Shown here piece after piece: positions 34,737 through 41,917 of a DNA stretch of 64,000 nucleotides. The notes under the pieces are model-generated. The model searched no databases. It had not been told where the DNA came from and saw only the letters and a list, made by a program, of their open reading frames with translations. Where the stretch lies: NCBI GenBank assembly GCA_964577955.1, contig CAZOAZ010000027.1:1-64000 (forward strand), written 5' to 3'. Both the position numbers and the translations under genes were made by a program. This DNA is from CADEEX01 sp964577955 (GTDB taxonomy: Bacteria; Acidobacteriota; Vicinamibacteria; Vicinamibacterales; CAVVIG01). The first letter of the stretch is position 1, and the number at the start of each line of letters is the position of its first letter.

Positions 34737-36586
34737 CCATCATCGAGTCATTGCGCGATGCCCGGATGCTCGGCGCGCTGCCGAAGTTCGCCGACCTGTC
34801 GACGTGGAAGGCGTGGTTGGTCTTCTTGTGCGCCATCTACGGCCTGCCGTTCGGCGACCTGCACGGCCTTGTCACCGAAGACGAAGCGCTCACGATCTTC
34901 TGCGCGTGCACCGGGCGCACGCGGTATGCGCCGCCGCCGAGCGGCTACGCGGTGCCGGTCGCGATCGTCGGTCGGCAGGCCGGCAAGGACGCCATCGCCG
35001 CCACCATCGTGGCGCACGAAGCGGTGTCCGCGGCGCCGTCACCGGACGGGACCGAGCGCTACGCCTTGTTGCTCGCGCAGGACCAGCGCTCGTCGGTGCG
35101 CACGATCTTCTCGACGACGGTGGCGCCGTTCGACCGGGTCGCGGCGTTCAAGGCGATGGTGCCATCTGACTGGCGGGCGATGTGGCGGAAGGCCCGCCGG
35201 GCCGACTCGTTGCGGCTCAGTAACGACGTAGTGGTCGCCGCGTATCCGTGCCGCCCGTCGTCGGTCCGCGGTGTGCGGGCGGTCGTCGCGGTGCTGAACG
35301 AGTTCGACTTCTACCGCTCGGCGGATGGGCACAGCACCGCCACGGACATGGTCGCGGCGGTGCGGCCGACGTTGGCGACGACCGGCGGCAAGCTCGTCAT
35401 CCTCAGCTCGCCGTACTTCGCCGACGGCCCGTTGGCGAACTTGCACCAGAAGTATTTCGGGCGCGACGACAGCGACGACGTGTTGGTCTGGCAGGCGTCG
35501 GCGCCGACGATGAATCCGACGTTGCCGGCGGACTACTTGCGCCGGATGGAGCAGGACGACCCGGAGGCATACCGCTCGGAAGTGCTCGGTGAGTTCCGCG
35601 CGGGCGTGTCGGTGTTCTTCGATGCGGCGGCGTTGGACGCGTGCGTGGACCGCGGTGTGCGGGAGCGGATGCCGGTGGCGGGCGTGCGCTATGCGGCCGG
35701 GTTCGATGCGTCGGGCGGGCGAAGTGACGCGGCGGCCTTGAGTATCGCGCGGCTCGAAGGCAGCACGCCGGTGGAAGTGGTGGCGCGGGTGTGGCCGGCG
35801 CCGCACAACCCGGCGGGCGTCATCGCCGAGGCGTGCGACGAGCTGCGGCGCTTCGGCCTCACCGACGTGCGCGGCGACAAGTACGCGGGCGAGTTCGTCG
35901 CCGAGCAGTTTCGTCTCCACGGGATCCGCTACGTGCCCTTGGAGCAGGACCGGTCGCAGTTGTATTTGGCGTTGCTGCCGCTCGTGACGGCCGGGCAGGT
36001 GCGGTTGCTCGACACGCCGGAGACCTTGCGCGAGTTGCGCGGGCTGGAACGGCGTCGGTCGAGTGCGGGCCGCGACCGGGTCGACCATCGGGCCGGTGCC
36101 CACGATGACCGCGCCAATGCCTTGGCGGCCGCGATCGTCACGCTTGGTCCAGGCCGTCGGTGCGTCTCGCCACTCTGTAGCGATCCGGCGTGTCAGGGCC
36201 GCGCGGGGCAGATGTTGTTGTTCGGCGAGGAGGCGCGGCGGTGGGAGGCGGCGCATCCGTCGTTGGCGGCACAGCAGGAGCGGCGCGAACTTGAAGCGCA
36301 GGCCGATGCGGCCATCGCGGCCGAAGCCGTCGACCCGGCGCCGGTCATCGACGTGATGGAGGCGGCGGCCGCCGGGTTCTCGCGGCTGGCGCATTACCTG
36401 ACGGCCCGGCGCCCTGAGCGGGGGCACGCCTTGACGCGGTCCCGCGAGGACCGCATCGCGGCGCTCTACCGGGAGAAGCGGCGACAGGAAGACATCGAGG
36501 CCGATCACGCCGAGCGCGAGCAGTCCGCGCAGTTCGTCCGCGAGCAAATCACGCGCAATGGTGGGGCATGGTTCCCGGGCGATTGA
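34733..36586 (+). CDS. Phage terminase large subunit
   Basis: 617-aa DNA-packaging ATPase/nuclease. ATPase part: variant P-loop VGRQAGKDAIAATIVAHEAV, then VRAVVAVLNEFDFY (Walker B region) and GGKLVILSSPYFAD (motif III). Nuclease part: AGFDASGGRSDAAALSIARL, DVRGDKYAGEFVAEQF and the final HDDRANALAAAI carry the RNase H-like acidic residues. GTG start overlapping the zinc-ribbon gene by 4 bp. A C-terminal extension of 120 residues is helical and charged. Confidence 0.9.
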   Translation: MTIIESLRDARMLGALPKFADLSTWKAWLVFLCAIYGLPFGDLHGLVTEDEALTIFCACTGRTRYAPPPSGYAVPVAIVGRQAGKDAIAATIVAHEAVSAAPSPDGTERYALLLAQDQRSSVRTIFSTTVAPFDRVAAFKAMVPSDWRAMWRKARRADSLRLSNDVVVAAYPCRPSSVRGVRAVVAVLNEFDFYRSADGHSTATDMVAAVRPTLATTGGKLVILSSPYFADGPLANLHQKYFGRDDSDDVLVWQASAPTMNPTLPADYLRRMEQDDPEAYRSEVLGEFRAGVSVFFDAAALDACVDRGVRERMPVAGVRYAAGFDASGGRSDAAALSIARLEGSTPVEVVARVWPAPHNPAGVIAEACDELRRFGLTDVRGDKYAGEFVAEQFRLHGIRYVPLEQDRSQLYLALLPLVTAGQVRLLDTPETLRELRGLERRRSSAGRDRVDHRAGAHDDRANALAAAIVTLGPGRRCVSPLCSDPACQGRAGQMLLFGEEARRWEAAHPSLAAQQERRELEAQADAAIAAEAVDPAPVIDVMEAAAAGFSRLAHYLTARRPERGHALTRSREDRIAALYREKRRQEDIEADHAEREQSAQFVREQITRNGGAWFPGD

Positions 36587-36816
36587 CCGTCGAGCAGATT
36601 TGCTGCGGGCGCGATGAACGGCTGGACGGGTGTCGGCGGCCGTCACTCGTCGCGCGCATGGCGTTGTGGGCGTGGCAGCGGCAGGGGTTGAAGTTTTCGG
36701 TCACGTCCGAGGGCTTGCTGGTGGTGCCGGCGAACGCGGTCGACCCCGCCGATCGCGCGTTGTTGAAGCGATTGATGTGGGAAATCTGCGACGTGTTGAG
36801 TGAGCGCCCGTGTTGA
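36568..36816 (+). CDS. Element small hypothetical protein
   Basis: 82 aa overlapping the terminase end by 19 bp. The sequence (RPSLVARMALWAWQRQGLKFSVTSEGLLVVPANAVDPADRALLKRLMWEICDVL) looks like a compact alpha/beta fold; it resembles the small TubC-type helical modules seen before the helicase but is not firmly assigned. Unknown function. Confidence 0.58.
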   Translation: MVPGRLTVEQICCGRDERLDGCRRPSLVARMALWAWQRQGLKFSVTSEGLLVVPANAVDPADRALLKRLMWEICDVLSERPC

Positions 36817-36836
36817 CGGGCGGGAAGGTGGGAGCG

Positions 36837-37076
36837 ATGAACGACGGAGCATTTTTCGAGCAGCGGCGGGCGGCGGCCAACCGGCTGGCGATCGAGCGGG
36901 GCGCGGTGGATCTGCGCGTGAAGGACGAGGAGACGCGGAACGTGCGCGTTGCACTTCTTCGGCGCCATATCCAGATGGCCATCGACACCGCGCCGAACGC
37001 ATTTCCGGTCGGCACAGACGCGGCGGTGCTGGCCGACATCACCGCCGACATCATCGCGGCCCGGTGGGGAGGGTAG
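36837..37076 (+). CDS. Element small hypothetical protein
   Basis: 79 aa from ATG 36837, with a GGTGGGAG site just upstream; a GTG at 36810 is an alternative. Mostly helical (FFEQRRAAANRLAIERGAVDLRVKDEETRNVRVALLRRHIQMAI). It lies between terminase and prohead protease, where phages encode portal or head genes, but it is far too short for a portal. Unknown function. Confidence 0.6.
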   Translation: MNDGAFFEQRRAAANRLAIERGAVDLRVKDEETRNVRVALLRRHIQMAIDTAPNAFPVGTDAAVLADITADIIAARWGG

Positions 37077-37078
37077 CC

Positions 37079-37807
37079 ATGAGCGACACCTTGCTTCGCA
37101 AGATCCACTCCGCCGAGGTCAAGTCGCTGGGTGCGCGACAGGTCCGCTTTTGCATCAGCACGGCGGACGTGGATCGCGATGACGACGTGATCAACCAGAG
37201 TGGCTGGGATCTCTCGAACTATCGGAAGAACCCGGTGGTGCTCTGGGCGCACAGCCACACGGATCTGCCGGTGGGCAAGTGCGTGGAGATCGGCGTGGTC
37301 AACGGGAAGTTGATGGCCACCGTCGAGTTCGCGACGCATCCGTTCGCGGAGACCGTCTACCAGATGGTGTTGGGCCGGTTCCTCAATGCCACGAGCGTCG
37401 GGTTCCGGGCATTGGAGTCCGAACCGAACCGCGCGCGCGGCGGCGTGGATTTCCAGCGGCAGGAGCTCATGGAATTTAGCATCACGCCTTGTCCCGCAAA
37501 TCCACACGCGTTGGTGGCGGCGTCGGCGGCCGGCATCGACACGAAGCTGCTGCGCGACTGGGCGACGAAGGTGTTGCACGCGGACGAGACGGCTGCCGAG
37601 CCCGTGCTGCGGGTGCGAATTGACGACGACTACGACGCGCGTTTGGTATCGCGCGCCTTGGAACCGGCCGCCCGTAGCGGCCTCATCCGTGTCGATCCCC
37701 AACTGGTGGCGGAACTGACGGCCAAGGTGGTCACGCGGCACTTGTCCGACCTGATTGGCAAGACGGTCGTGCGGGCGGTGAATCAGGGTCGGGGCAGGGT
37801 CGACTGA
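37079..37807 (+). CDS. HK97-family prohead protease
   Basis: 242-aa serine protease of the HK97 maturation type. The N-terminal domain has the substrate-side region RQVRFCISTADVDRDDDVINQSGWDL, the catalytic His region VLWAHSHTDLPVG, the Ser region FLNATSVGF, and ELMEFSITPCPANPHALV. It would trim scaffold or capsid precursor during head assembly. Its C-terminal part (residues 165-242) is helical. The capsid gene it normally precedes is not found downstream. Confidence 0.9.
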   Translation: MSDTLLRKIHSAEVKSLGARQVRFCISTADVDRDDDVINQSGWDLSNYRKNPVVLWAHSHTDLPVGKCVEIGVVNGKLMATVEFATHPFAETVYQMVLGRFLNATSVGFRALESEPNRARGGVDFQRQELMEFSITPCPANPHALVAASAAGIDTKLLRDWATKVLHADETAAEPVLRVRIDDDYDARLVSRALEPAARSGLIRVDPQLVAELTAKVVTRHLSDLIGKTVVRAVNQGRGRVD

Positions 37808-37817
37808 GGAGGCAACG

Positions 37818-38354
37818 ATGGCAACGACGATGACGATCACGGCGGAGACGCAGACTGATTCACACCCGCTGGTGACGGCGGCCAAGCAGGCACTGGCGCC
37901 GGTCCGCACGCAGCGGGCGGCACTGGAGTCCGAGAGCCAGCGCGCGTGGCAGCTCGTGCAGCACACGACCGGCGCGGTGTTGGAGGACGCGCCGTTGGAG
38001 GCCTTGCTTCACGCGCAGGAGCGCGTCGAGCAGATCCCGCGCGAACTGGCGGCGTTGCGGATCCGGGAGATTCCGCTGGAGCGGGCCGAGGCGCGGGCCG
38101 TCGAGCAGGCGAAGACGGAGATCGGCGCGGCGATCGACGTGCAGCGCCGGGCCATGGTCGCGAAGCTCGACGCCGCGTTGACGGCGGCCGCGAAGGTCAA
38201 CGCCGAATTGTTGCGGCTCGACGCGCGGGCCGAGCAGGTGGGCGGCACGTTGGCGGCGCGCTTCGGGTGGTACGAGTTGCAGCAGGAAAGCCCGGAGTGC
38301 GACACGCGGCTGCACGCGTGGCGGCGGCATTGTCGGGCGCACAACGTGCTCTGA
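37818..38354 (+). CDS. Coiled-coil protein, possible scaffold
   Basis: 178-aa highly charged helical protein (LEALLHAQERVEQIPRELAALRIREIPLERAEARAVEQAKTEIG and following). 10 bp after the prohead protease with an AGGAGG-like site. By position and composition it might be a scaffolding or minor head protein. It has no HK97 capsid fold features (no beta-rich A domain), so it is not a capsid candidate. Function uncertain. Confidence 0.62.
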   Translation: MATTMTITAETQTDSHPLVTAAKQALAPVRTQRAALESESQRAWQLVQHTTGAVLEDAPLEALLHAQERVEQIPRELAALRIREIPLERAEARAVEQAKTEIGAAIDVQRRAMVAKLDAALTAAAKVNAELLRLDARAEQVGGTLAARFGWYELQQESPECDTRLHAWRRHCRAHNVL

Positions 38355-38561
38355 GTCGCAGGCGGCGCCGACGGCGCCGAACGGCATGGTGATACCGCGG
38401 AAGCAGCAGGCCCCCATGTCGACCGTCGAAACGCCGGGCAATCTCCGACCTGGCGCGGCAGGTTTGACCCGTTCTCGTGCCCGGCCGGCGTCCTCATCAT
38501 CGACGCCGATCACAACGAGACCGGGACCGCGCACTTTCTCTACAGATTCGAGGACAGACAG

Positions 38562-38765
38562 ATGACGACCGGAACGATCGCGCGACTGAAGCACGACAAG
38601 GGATTTGGGTTCATCACCGGCCCCGATGGGCAGGACTACTTCTTTCATCGCAACAGCGTCTTCGGCGTCCGCCGGTTCGAGGAATTGGTGCCGGGCGATC
38701 CCGTCGCCTTCGAGACCGAGCCGAGCGACCGCGGCCCGCGTGCGGGTCGGGTGCAGGTGCTGTGA
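38562..38765 (+). CDS. Cold-shock domain protein
   Basis: 67-aa CSD protein with the RNP1 motif KGFGFITGPDG and RNP2-like QDYFFHRN, binding single-stranded RNA or DNA. ATG 38562 has a GAGGA site 7 bp upstream. The frame stays open upstream to about 38400 with protein-like sequence but no start codon (see findings). The GTG of the following zinc-ribbon gene overlaps its stop. Confidence 0.9.
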   Translation: MTTGTIARLKHDKGFGFITGPDGQDYFFHRNSVFGVRRFEELVPGDPVAFETEPSDRGPRAGRVQVL

Positions 38766-38959
38766 CGAGCGACGGGCCGCGCTGTCCGCGGTGTCAGGAG
38801 GAGCGGTTAATCACCTACGACCAGGTGACTGGCCGCTTCGCCTGCGATGTCTGCTGCGCGACGTGGCGGCGAAGGGTAACGGCCAAGGCCGACGCCAATC
38901 GGTTGCTCTCGGGCGCAGTAATTGCGCCGCTGACATGTCGCGCAATCCGTACGGATTGA
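38762..38959 (+). CDS. Small zinc-ribbon protein
   Basis: 65-aa protein with a C4 zinc ribbon (CPRCQEERLITYDQVTGRFACDVC). GTG start overlapping the cold-shock gene stop by 4 bp, implying coupling. The tail is basic. Probably nucleic-acid binding; function unknown. Confidence 0.68.
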   Translation: MTSDGPRCPRCQEERLITYDQVTGRFACDVCCATWRRRVTAKADANRLLSGAVIAPLTCRAIRTD

Positions 38960-38994
38960 TGTAGCGGGCCGAGACGGAATTGAGGGACGGAACG

Positions 38995-39165
38995 ATGACG
39001 TTCAAGGACGAGATGCGCGTCTGCGTCGAGTGCGGCAGCCAGTACGTTTGGACCGCACGCGACCAGGCGTACGCCCACCGACAGGGGTTCTACCCACCAA
39101 AGCGTTGCCCGCAGTGCCGCGAGGTACAGAAGCAGCGGCATCGCGACCGGCTCCACCAAGCGTAG
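38995..39165 (+). CDS. Zinc-ribbon protein (zf-trcl type)
   Basis: 56-aa protein matching the 'probable zinc-ribbon domain' pattern: CVECGSQYVWTARDQAYAHRQGFYPPKRCPQCREVQKQ. Four Cys in two CxxC pairs around the FT-EQ-F-KGF-P core. ATG 38995 follows a GAGGGACGG site. Third small nucleic-acid-binding-type gene in a row within the element. Confidence 0.8.
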   Translation: MTFKDEMRVCVECGSQYVWTARDQAYAHRQGFYPPKRCPQCREVQKQRHRDRLHQA

Positions 39166-39222
39166 TACGACCCGGCCCGCGAATTTCCGCGGCCGGCAAT
39201 GGACGGAAAGAAGGACGGACAC

Positions 39223-39624
39223 ATGGCGATTCTCGAAGTAGATGGGGAACTCTTGACGGACTCCGCGAGGGCGCGCGGCAATCGGTCCGCAAATGATTTC
39301 ATCGACTATTGCAACGTTTGGAGCTCGGAGCTCTATCTTCAACTTTCGGACATTCTGAAGACTCGGGTGGAGAACTCCGGGATCGAGTTTCGGAACGTTC
39401 GTCTTTGGGGGATCGCCGAAGGCGCGAAAAACTTCATCATCGACTCGATGCTGATGGAGATCGCGTTGGGCCACACGACGGAGGTCTGCCAGGAAGGCGA
39501 AGGCGGCGAACAGCAGATGCGCCGCCGCAAGTCTGCCAAGTCGACCGCTGGTCGTGTCCGCCAGCGGCACACCAAGGCCCAGTCGAGTCGCCGGCAGAAC
39601 CCGCGGCCGGCGGCGTCACGGTAG
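39223..39624 (+). CDS. Element hypothetical protein with basic tail
   Basis: 133 aa from ATG 39223 (a GAAGGA-like site lies 8 bp upstream; ATG 39199 is an alternative without a site). The N-terminal 80 residues look globular (ANDFIDYCNVWSSELYLQLSDIL, VRLWGIAEGAKNFIIDSMLM) and the C-terminal 45 are strongly basic (RRRKSAKSTAGRVRQRHTKAQ), suggesting DNA or RNA binding. No family recognised. Confidence 0.58.
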   Translation: MAILEVDGELLTDSARARGNRSANDFIDYCNVWSSELYLQLSDILKTRVENSGIEFRNVRLWGIAEGAKNFIIDSMLMEIALGHTTEVCQEGEGGEQQMRRRKSAKSTAGRVRQRHTKAQSSRRQNPRPAASR

Positions 39625-39639
39625 TCGTTCGTTCCTAAC

Positions 39640-39665
39640 CGCCAGCCACCAATCTGTGGCTGGCG
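39640..39665 (+). terminator. Hairpin between hypothetical and HMUDK genes
   Basis: Perfect 10-bp stem CGCCAGCCAC / GTGGCTGGCG with a 6-nt loop, 15 bp after the previous stop and 38 bp before the 39704 start. There is no T-tract, so it may be a weak terminator or a leader structure. Confidence 0.5.
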
Positions 39666-39703
39666 CATCAACAGACAAGACAAACGGACGGAAGGATGGA
39701 CAG

Positions 39704-40669
39704 ATGACCAGCGAAGAATGCGTACCGACCCTCGACGACTCCACTTCGGTTGCCCGGCGCCGCCACGACGAAGACGCCTTCGTACTCGACAACGCCTACA
39801 AGTTCTTTGCGCTCGCGCGCGAGCGGGAGGCAATCCGCCGCCGGCGCGCGGCCGGCGAGCCGTGGCCCTGGACCACGGACCAGATCCTTTCCGATTGGTC
39901 CTTCTGCAACGTTCATCGTGAGAATGATCGGACGACGGTGTGGTTCCGCGAGCAGGTGCGTTCGCACCTCGCCGGCTGGCCGGCGGTCGAGGCCACCGTC
40001 GCGTTCCGCTGGTTCAACTTGATCGAGACGGGGGAGCGCATCAGCGACCTGCTGCTCAACGGGTGGGACCGGGACGAGGCGTTCCGTAGGTTGGCGCCCG
40101 TTCGTGATGCAGGTGAGCAGCTGTGGTCCGCCGCATACCGGCTGCGCGGCGAAACCGGGCGCAACAAGCTCGACTCCTATCTCGACGCCATCGAAGCGGT
40201 CCGCCGTGGTCTGCCCGGGCGCGCTGCGCGGTGGGGAAATTCGCTGCGCGAGGCGTGGCTGGACCTCCAGGACTTCCGCCTGATGGGACCGCTGACAGCA
40301 TACGAAGTGGTTTCGGATTTGCGGTGGACGCCGGTCCTTGCCAACGCGACCGACATCATGACCTGGGCGTCGGTGGGCGCGGGCTGCGCGAACGGGATGG
40401 AGTGGGTCCTCACCGGCAAGCTGGGGGACCACGATTCCAGCCCGGGCGAGGTGCCGGCGCTGGTGGAGCCGATGCGCCAGCTGTTGGCGATGAGCCGCGA
40501 TCCGCAGTACTGGCCGTACGCGGATGCGCCGTGGGAGATGCGCGAGGTGGAACACTGGGCCTGCGAGACGGCGAAGTACGTCAAGGCCAAGTACGGGCGG
40601 CGCCTCAAGCGGCGGTATCAGCAGCCGGAGGTCATCACGCCGGACCTGTTCACGTACGCCGGCTTGTAG
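39704..40669 (+). CDS. 5-hmdU DNA kinase / aGPT-PPlase family protein
   Basis: 321-aa homologue of the alpha-glutamyl/putrescinyl-thymine pyrophosphorylase family (5-hydroxymethyl-dU DNA kinase, HMUDK). The family signature is clear: PWPWTTDQILSDWSFCNVHRENDRTT then WFNLIETGE, with the RxxCNVxREDD core and C-terminal EVEHWACETAKY...GRRLKRRY. Such enzymes phosphorylate hydroxymethylated thymines in phage DNA on the way to hypermodified bases. No thymidylate-hydroxymethylating enzyme or transferase is seen nearby, so its pathway is incomplete here or supplied by a helper. ATG 39704 follows a GGAAGGA site. Confidence 0.82.
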   Translation: MTSEECVPTLDDSTSVARRRHDEDAFVLDNAYKFFALAREREAIRRRRAAGEPWPWTTDQILSDWSFCNVHRENDRTTVWFREQVRSHLAGWPAVEATVAFRWFNLIETGERISDLLLNGWDRDEAFRRLAPVRDAGEQLWSAAYRLRGETGRNKLDSYLDAIEAVRRGLPGRAARWGNSLREAWLDLQDFRLMGPLTAYEVVSDLRWTPVLANATDIMTWASVGAGCANGMEWVLTGKLGDHDSSPGEVPALVEPMRQLLAMSRDPQYWPYADAPWEMREVEHWACETAKYVKAKYGRRLKRRYQQPEVITPDLFTYAGL

Positions 40670-40752
40670 TTGTCGCCGCAGAACGGGATCGCTTGCACAG
40701 AATCTTGTGCGGGCGGTCCTGTCCTGTCACCTTCTCGCGCTAGTCTCGCCGC

Positions 40753-41022
40753 ATGCCGAACGACGATTGGATGTTGTGGAAGCCGCCCCGCACGAAGGCG
40801 CCGGCGGCACCCGAGTCGAAACCGCGCGAGATTCTTTGGACGTTGGTACGAACTTCGGAGCACATCAGGGCGGAGCTGATCGTGCACACGGCGGTGGGCA
40901 TCGAAGTGCAGCTCGTTCGCAACGGGACATTCTTCGCCGGGCGGATGTTTCGGAGCCGATCGGCGGCCGAGAAGCACGCGACGACGACCAAAGACGCGCT
41001 GCTGGTCGGCGGGTGGCGCTAG
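40753..41022 (+). CDS. Element small hypothetical protein
   Basis: 89 aa with a beta-strand-rich centre (AELIVHTAVGIEVQLVRNGTFFAGRMFRSRSAAEKHATTTKDALL) like small phage DUF proteins seen alongside defence genes. It is convergent with, and overlaps by 4 bp, the original end of the frameshifted ThsB-like gene. Unknown function. Confidence 0.55.
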   Translation: MPNDDWMLWKPPRTKAPAAPESKPREILWTLVRTSEHIRAELIVHTAVGIEVQLVRNGTFFAGRMFRSRSAAEKHATTTKDALLVGGWR

Positions 41023-41544
41023 GATTGCGCGGAGTTGAGGCCGAGGCCAAAGCGCCTATACGTCTCGACGCCATATTGTCGCGGGCCGGCGTTCTGACCC
41101 ACGAGCAACGGCAGCTCGTTGGGAAACGTGTCAAGAGCGTGCTTGATGATGGCGCGTTCGAAAGGAGACGTGAACAGCGGTTTTGTCGTGAAGGATCGGC
41201 GGACACCGTTCCGCGTCGAACGCGCGCTTCTTGTTGAGATTCACGACGATGATGGGCAGGTGAAGTTCGAGCGCCACGTCGATCTCCCACCGTACGAACT
41301 TGTACAGGTACCGAGTGCTCTCGCCGACGACGACGATGACCTGGCTGGAAAGACCAAATCGCTCGCGCAGTCCGGCCTTCACGTGCCACTCATCTTGGGC
41401 TCGGGATGTGAGTGAGCCTTCCTCGTGAACGTCGCGAAGGTTGAACTCGATGCGGTTGTTCGCGTTCCAGCCCTTCATGTAGCCGTAGGCCCACTTGTCC
41501 TTGTCGCCGTCGAAGATGACGTACGTGAGGTCGGTGGCACTCAT
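41019..41544 (-). pseudogene. Second ThsB-like TIR gene, frameshifted
   Basis: The intact frame 41131-41544 gives 137 aa of a very typical ThsB: TYVIFDGDKDKWAYGYMKGWN, EEGSLTSRAQDEWHVKAGLRERF, QVIVVVGESTRYLYKFVRWEIDVALELHLPIIVVNLN. Glu87 in RWEI is the catalytic-type residue. After VHVSFR the frame diverges from the family. A one-base shift near 41158-41164 restores ERAIIKHALDTFPNELPLLV, which runs on through GPRQYGVETYRRFGLG to a stop at 41019. This is therefore a frameshifted full-length gene, or a sequencing error. It has no ThsA neighbour. Confidence 0.82.
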
Positions 41545-41603
41545 TTCTGAACTCCGTGCAGTCGGCGGCTTGCGCGCTACCGTTCGGTAGCAAAGCCGTA
41601 GTA

Positions 41604-41609
41604 TATACT
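41604..41609 (+). promoter_or_regulatory. Candidate -10 box before RHH gene
   Basis: TATACT lies only 6 bp before the ATG at 41616, so transcription from it would give a nearly leaderless mRNA. The gap 41545-41615 must also carry the divergent promoter of the ThsB-like gene. Confidence 0.4.
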
Positions 41610-41615
41610 TCGTCT

Positions 41616-41828
41616 ATGTCGCAAACCAAAGTGGGCTACTTCACCAAGCTCGATCCTGAGCTACGCGAACAAATGCGACGCTACAAGGAGGCCGTCGGCG
41701 TGCCAGAGGCGCAGCAGATCGAGCGCGCTCTACGCGAGTGGCTGTCTGTTCGCCCGGAGGCATCGAAACAAAAGTCGGGAAGCAAGAAGGCGGACCGCAA
41801 GCGCGCGCCAACGCGCAAGCGGTCCTAA
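41616..41828 (+). CDS. Ribbon-helix-helix-like regulator
   Basis: 70-aa protein with a CopG/RHH-like arrangement (KVGYFTKLDPELREQMRRYKEAVGVPEAQQIERALREWLS) and a Lys/Arg-rich tail (KQKSGSKKADRKRAPTRKRS). ATG 41616. It lies between the second ThsB-like gene and the integrase, divergent from the former. Probably regulates the integrase or itself. Confidence 0.72.
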   Translation: MSQTKVGYFTKLDPELREQMRRYKEAVGVPEAQQIERALREWLSVRPEASKQKSGSKKADRKRAPTRKRS

Positions 41829-41917
41829 CCCGTCCACCTAGATCGGTAGGTTGGCGAGCTGTGCGCATTATCGCAGCCCGCCGGCCCGGCGCAATGACGC
41901 GCCAGGAGGAGGAAGCG

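Noticed and set aside
35039..36646. 535-aa minus-strand open frame opposite the terminase gene
   Set aside because: Low-complexity Arg/His-rich shadow; the terminase on the plus strand has recognisable ATPase and nuclease motifs.
37818..38354. Major capsid protein
   Set aside because: The 178-aa product is almost entirely charged coiled coil, too short and without HK97 capsid features.
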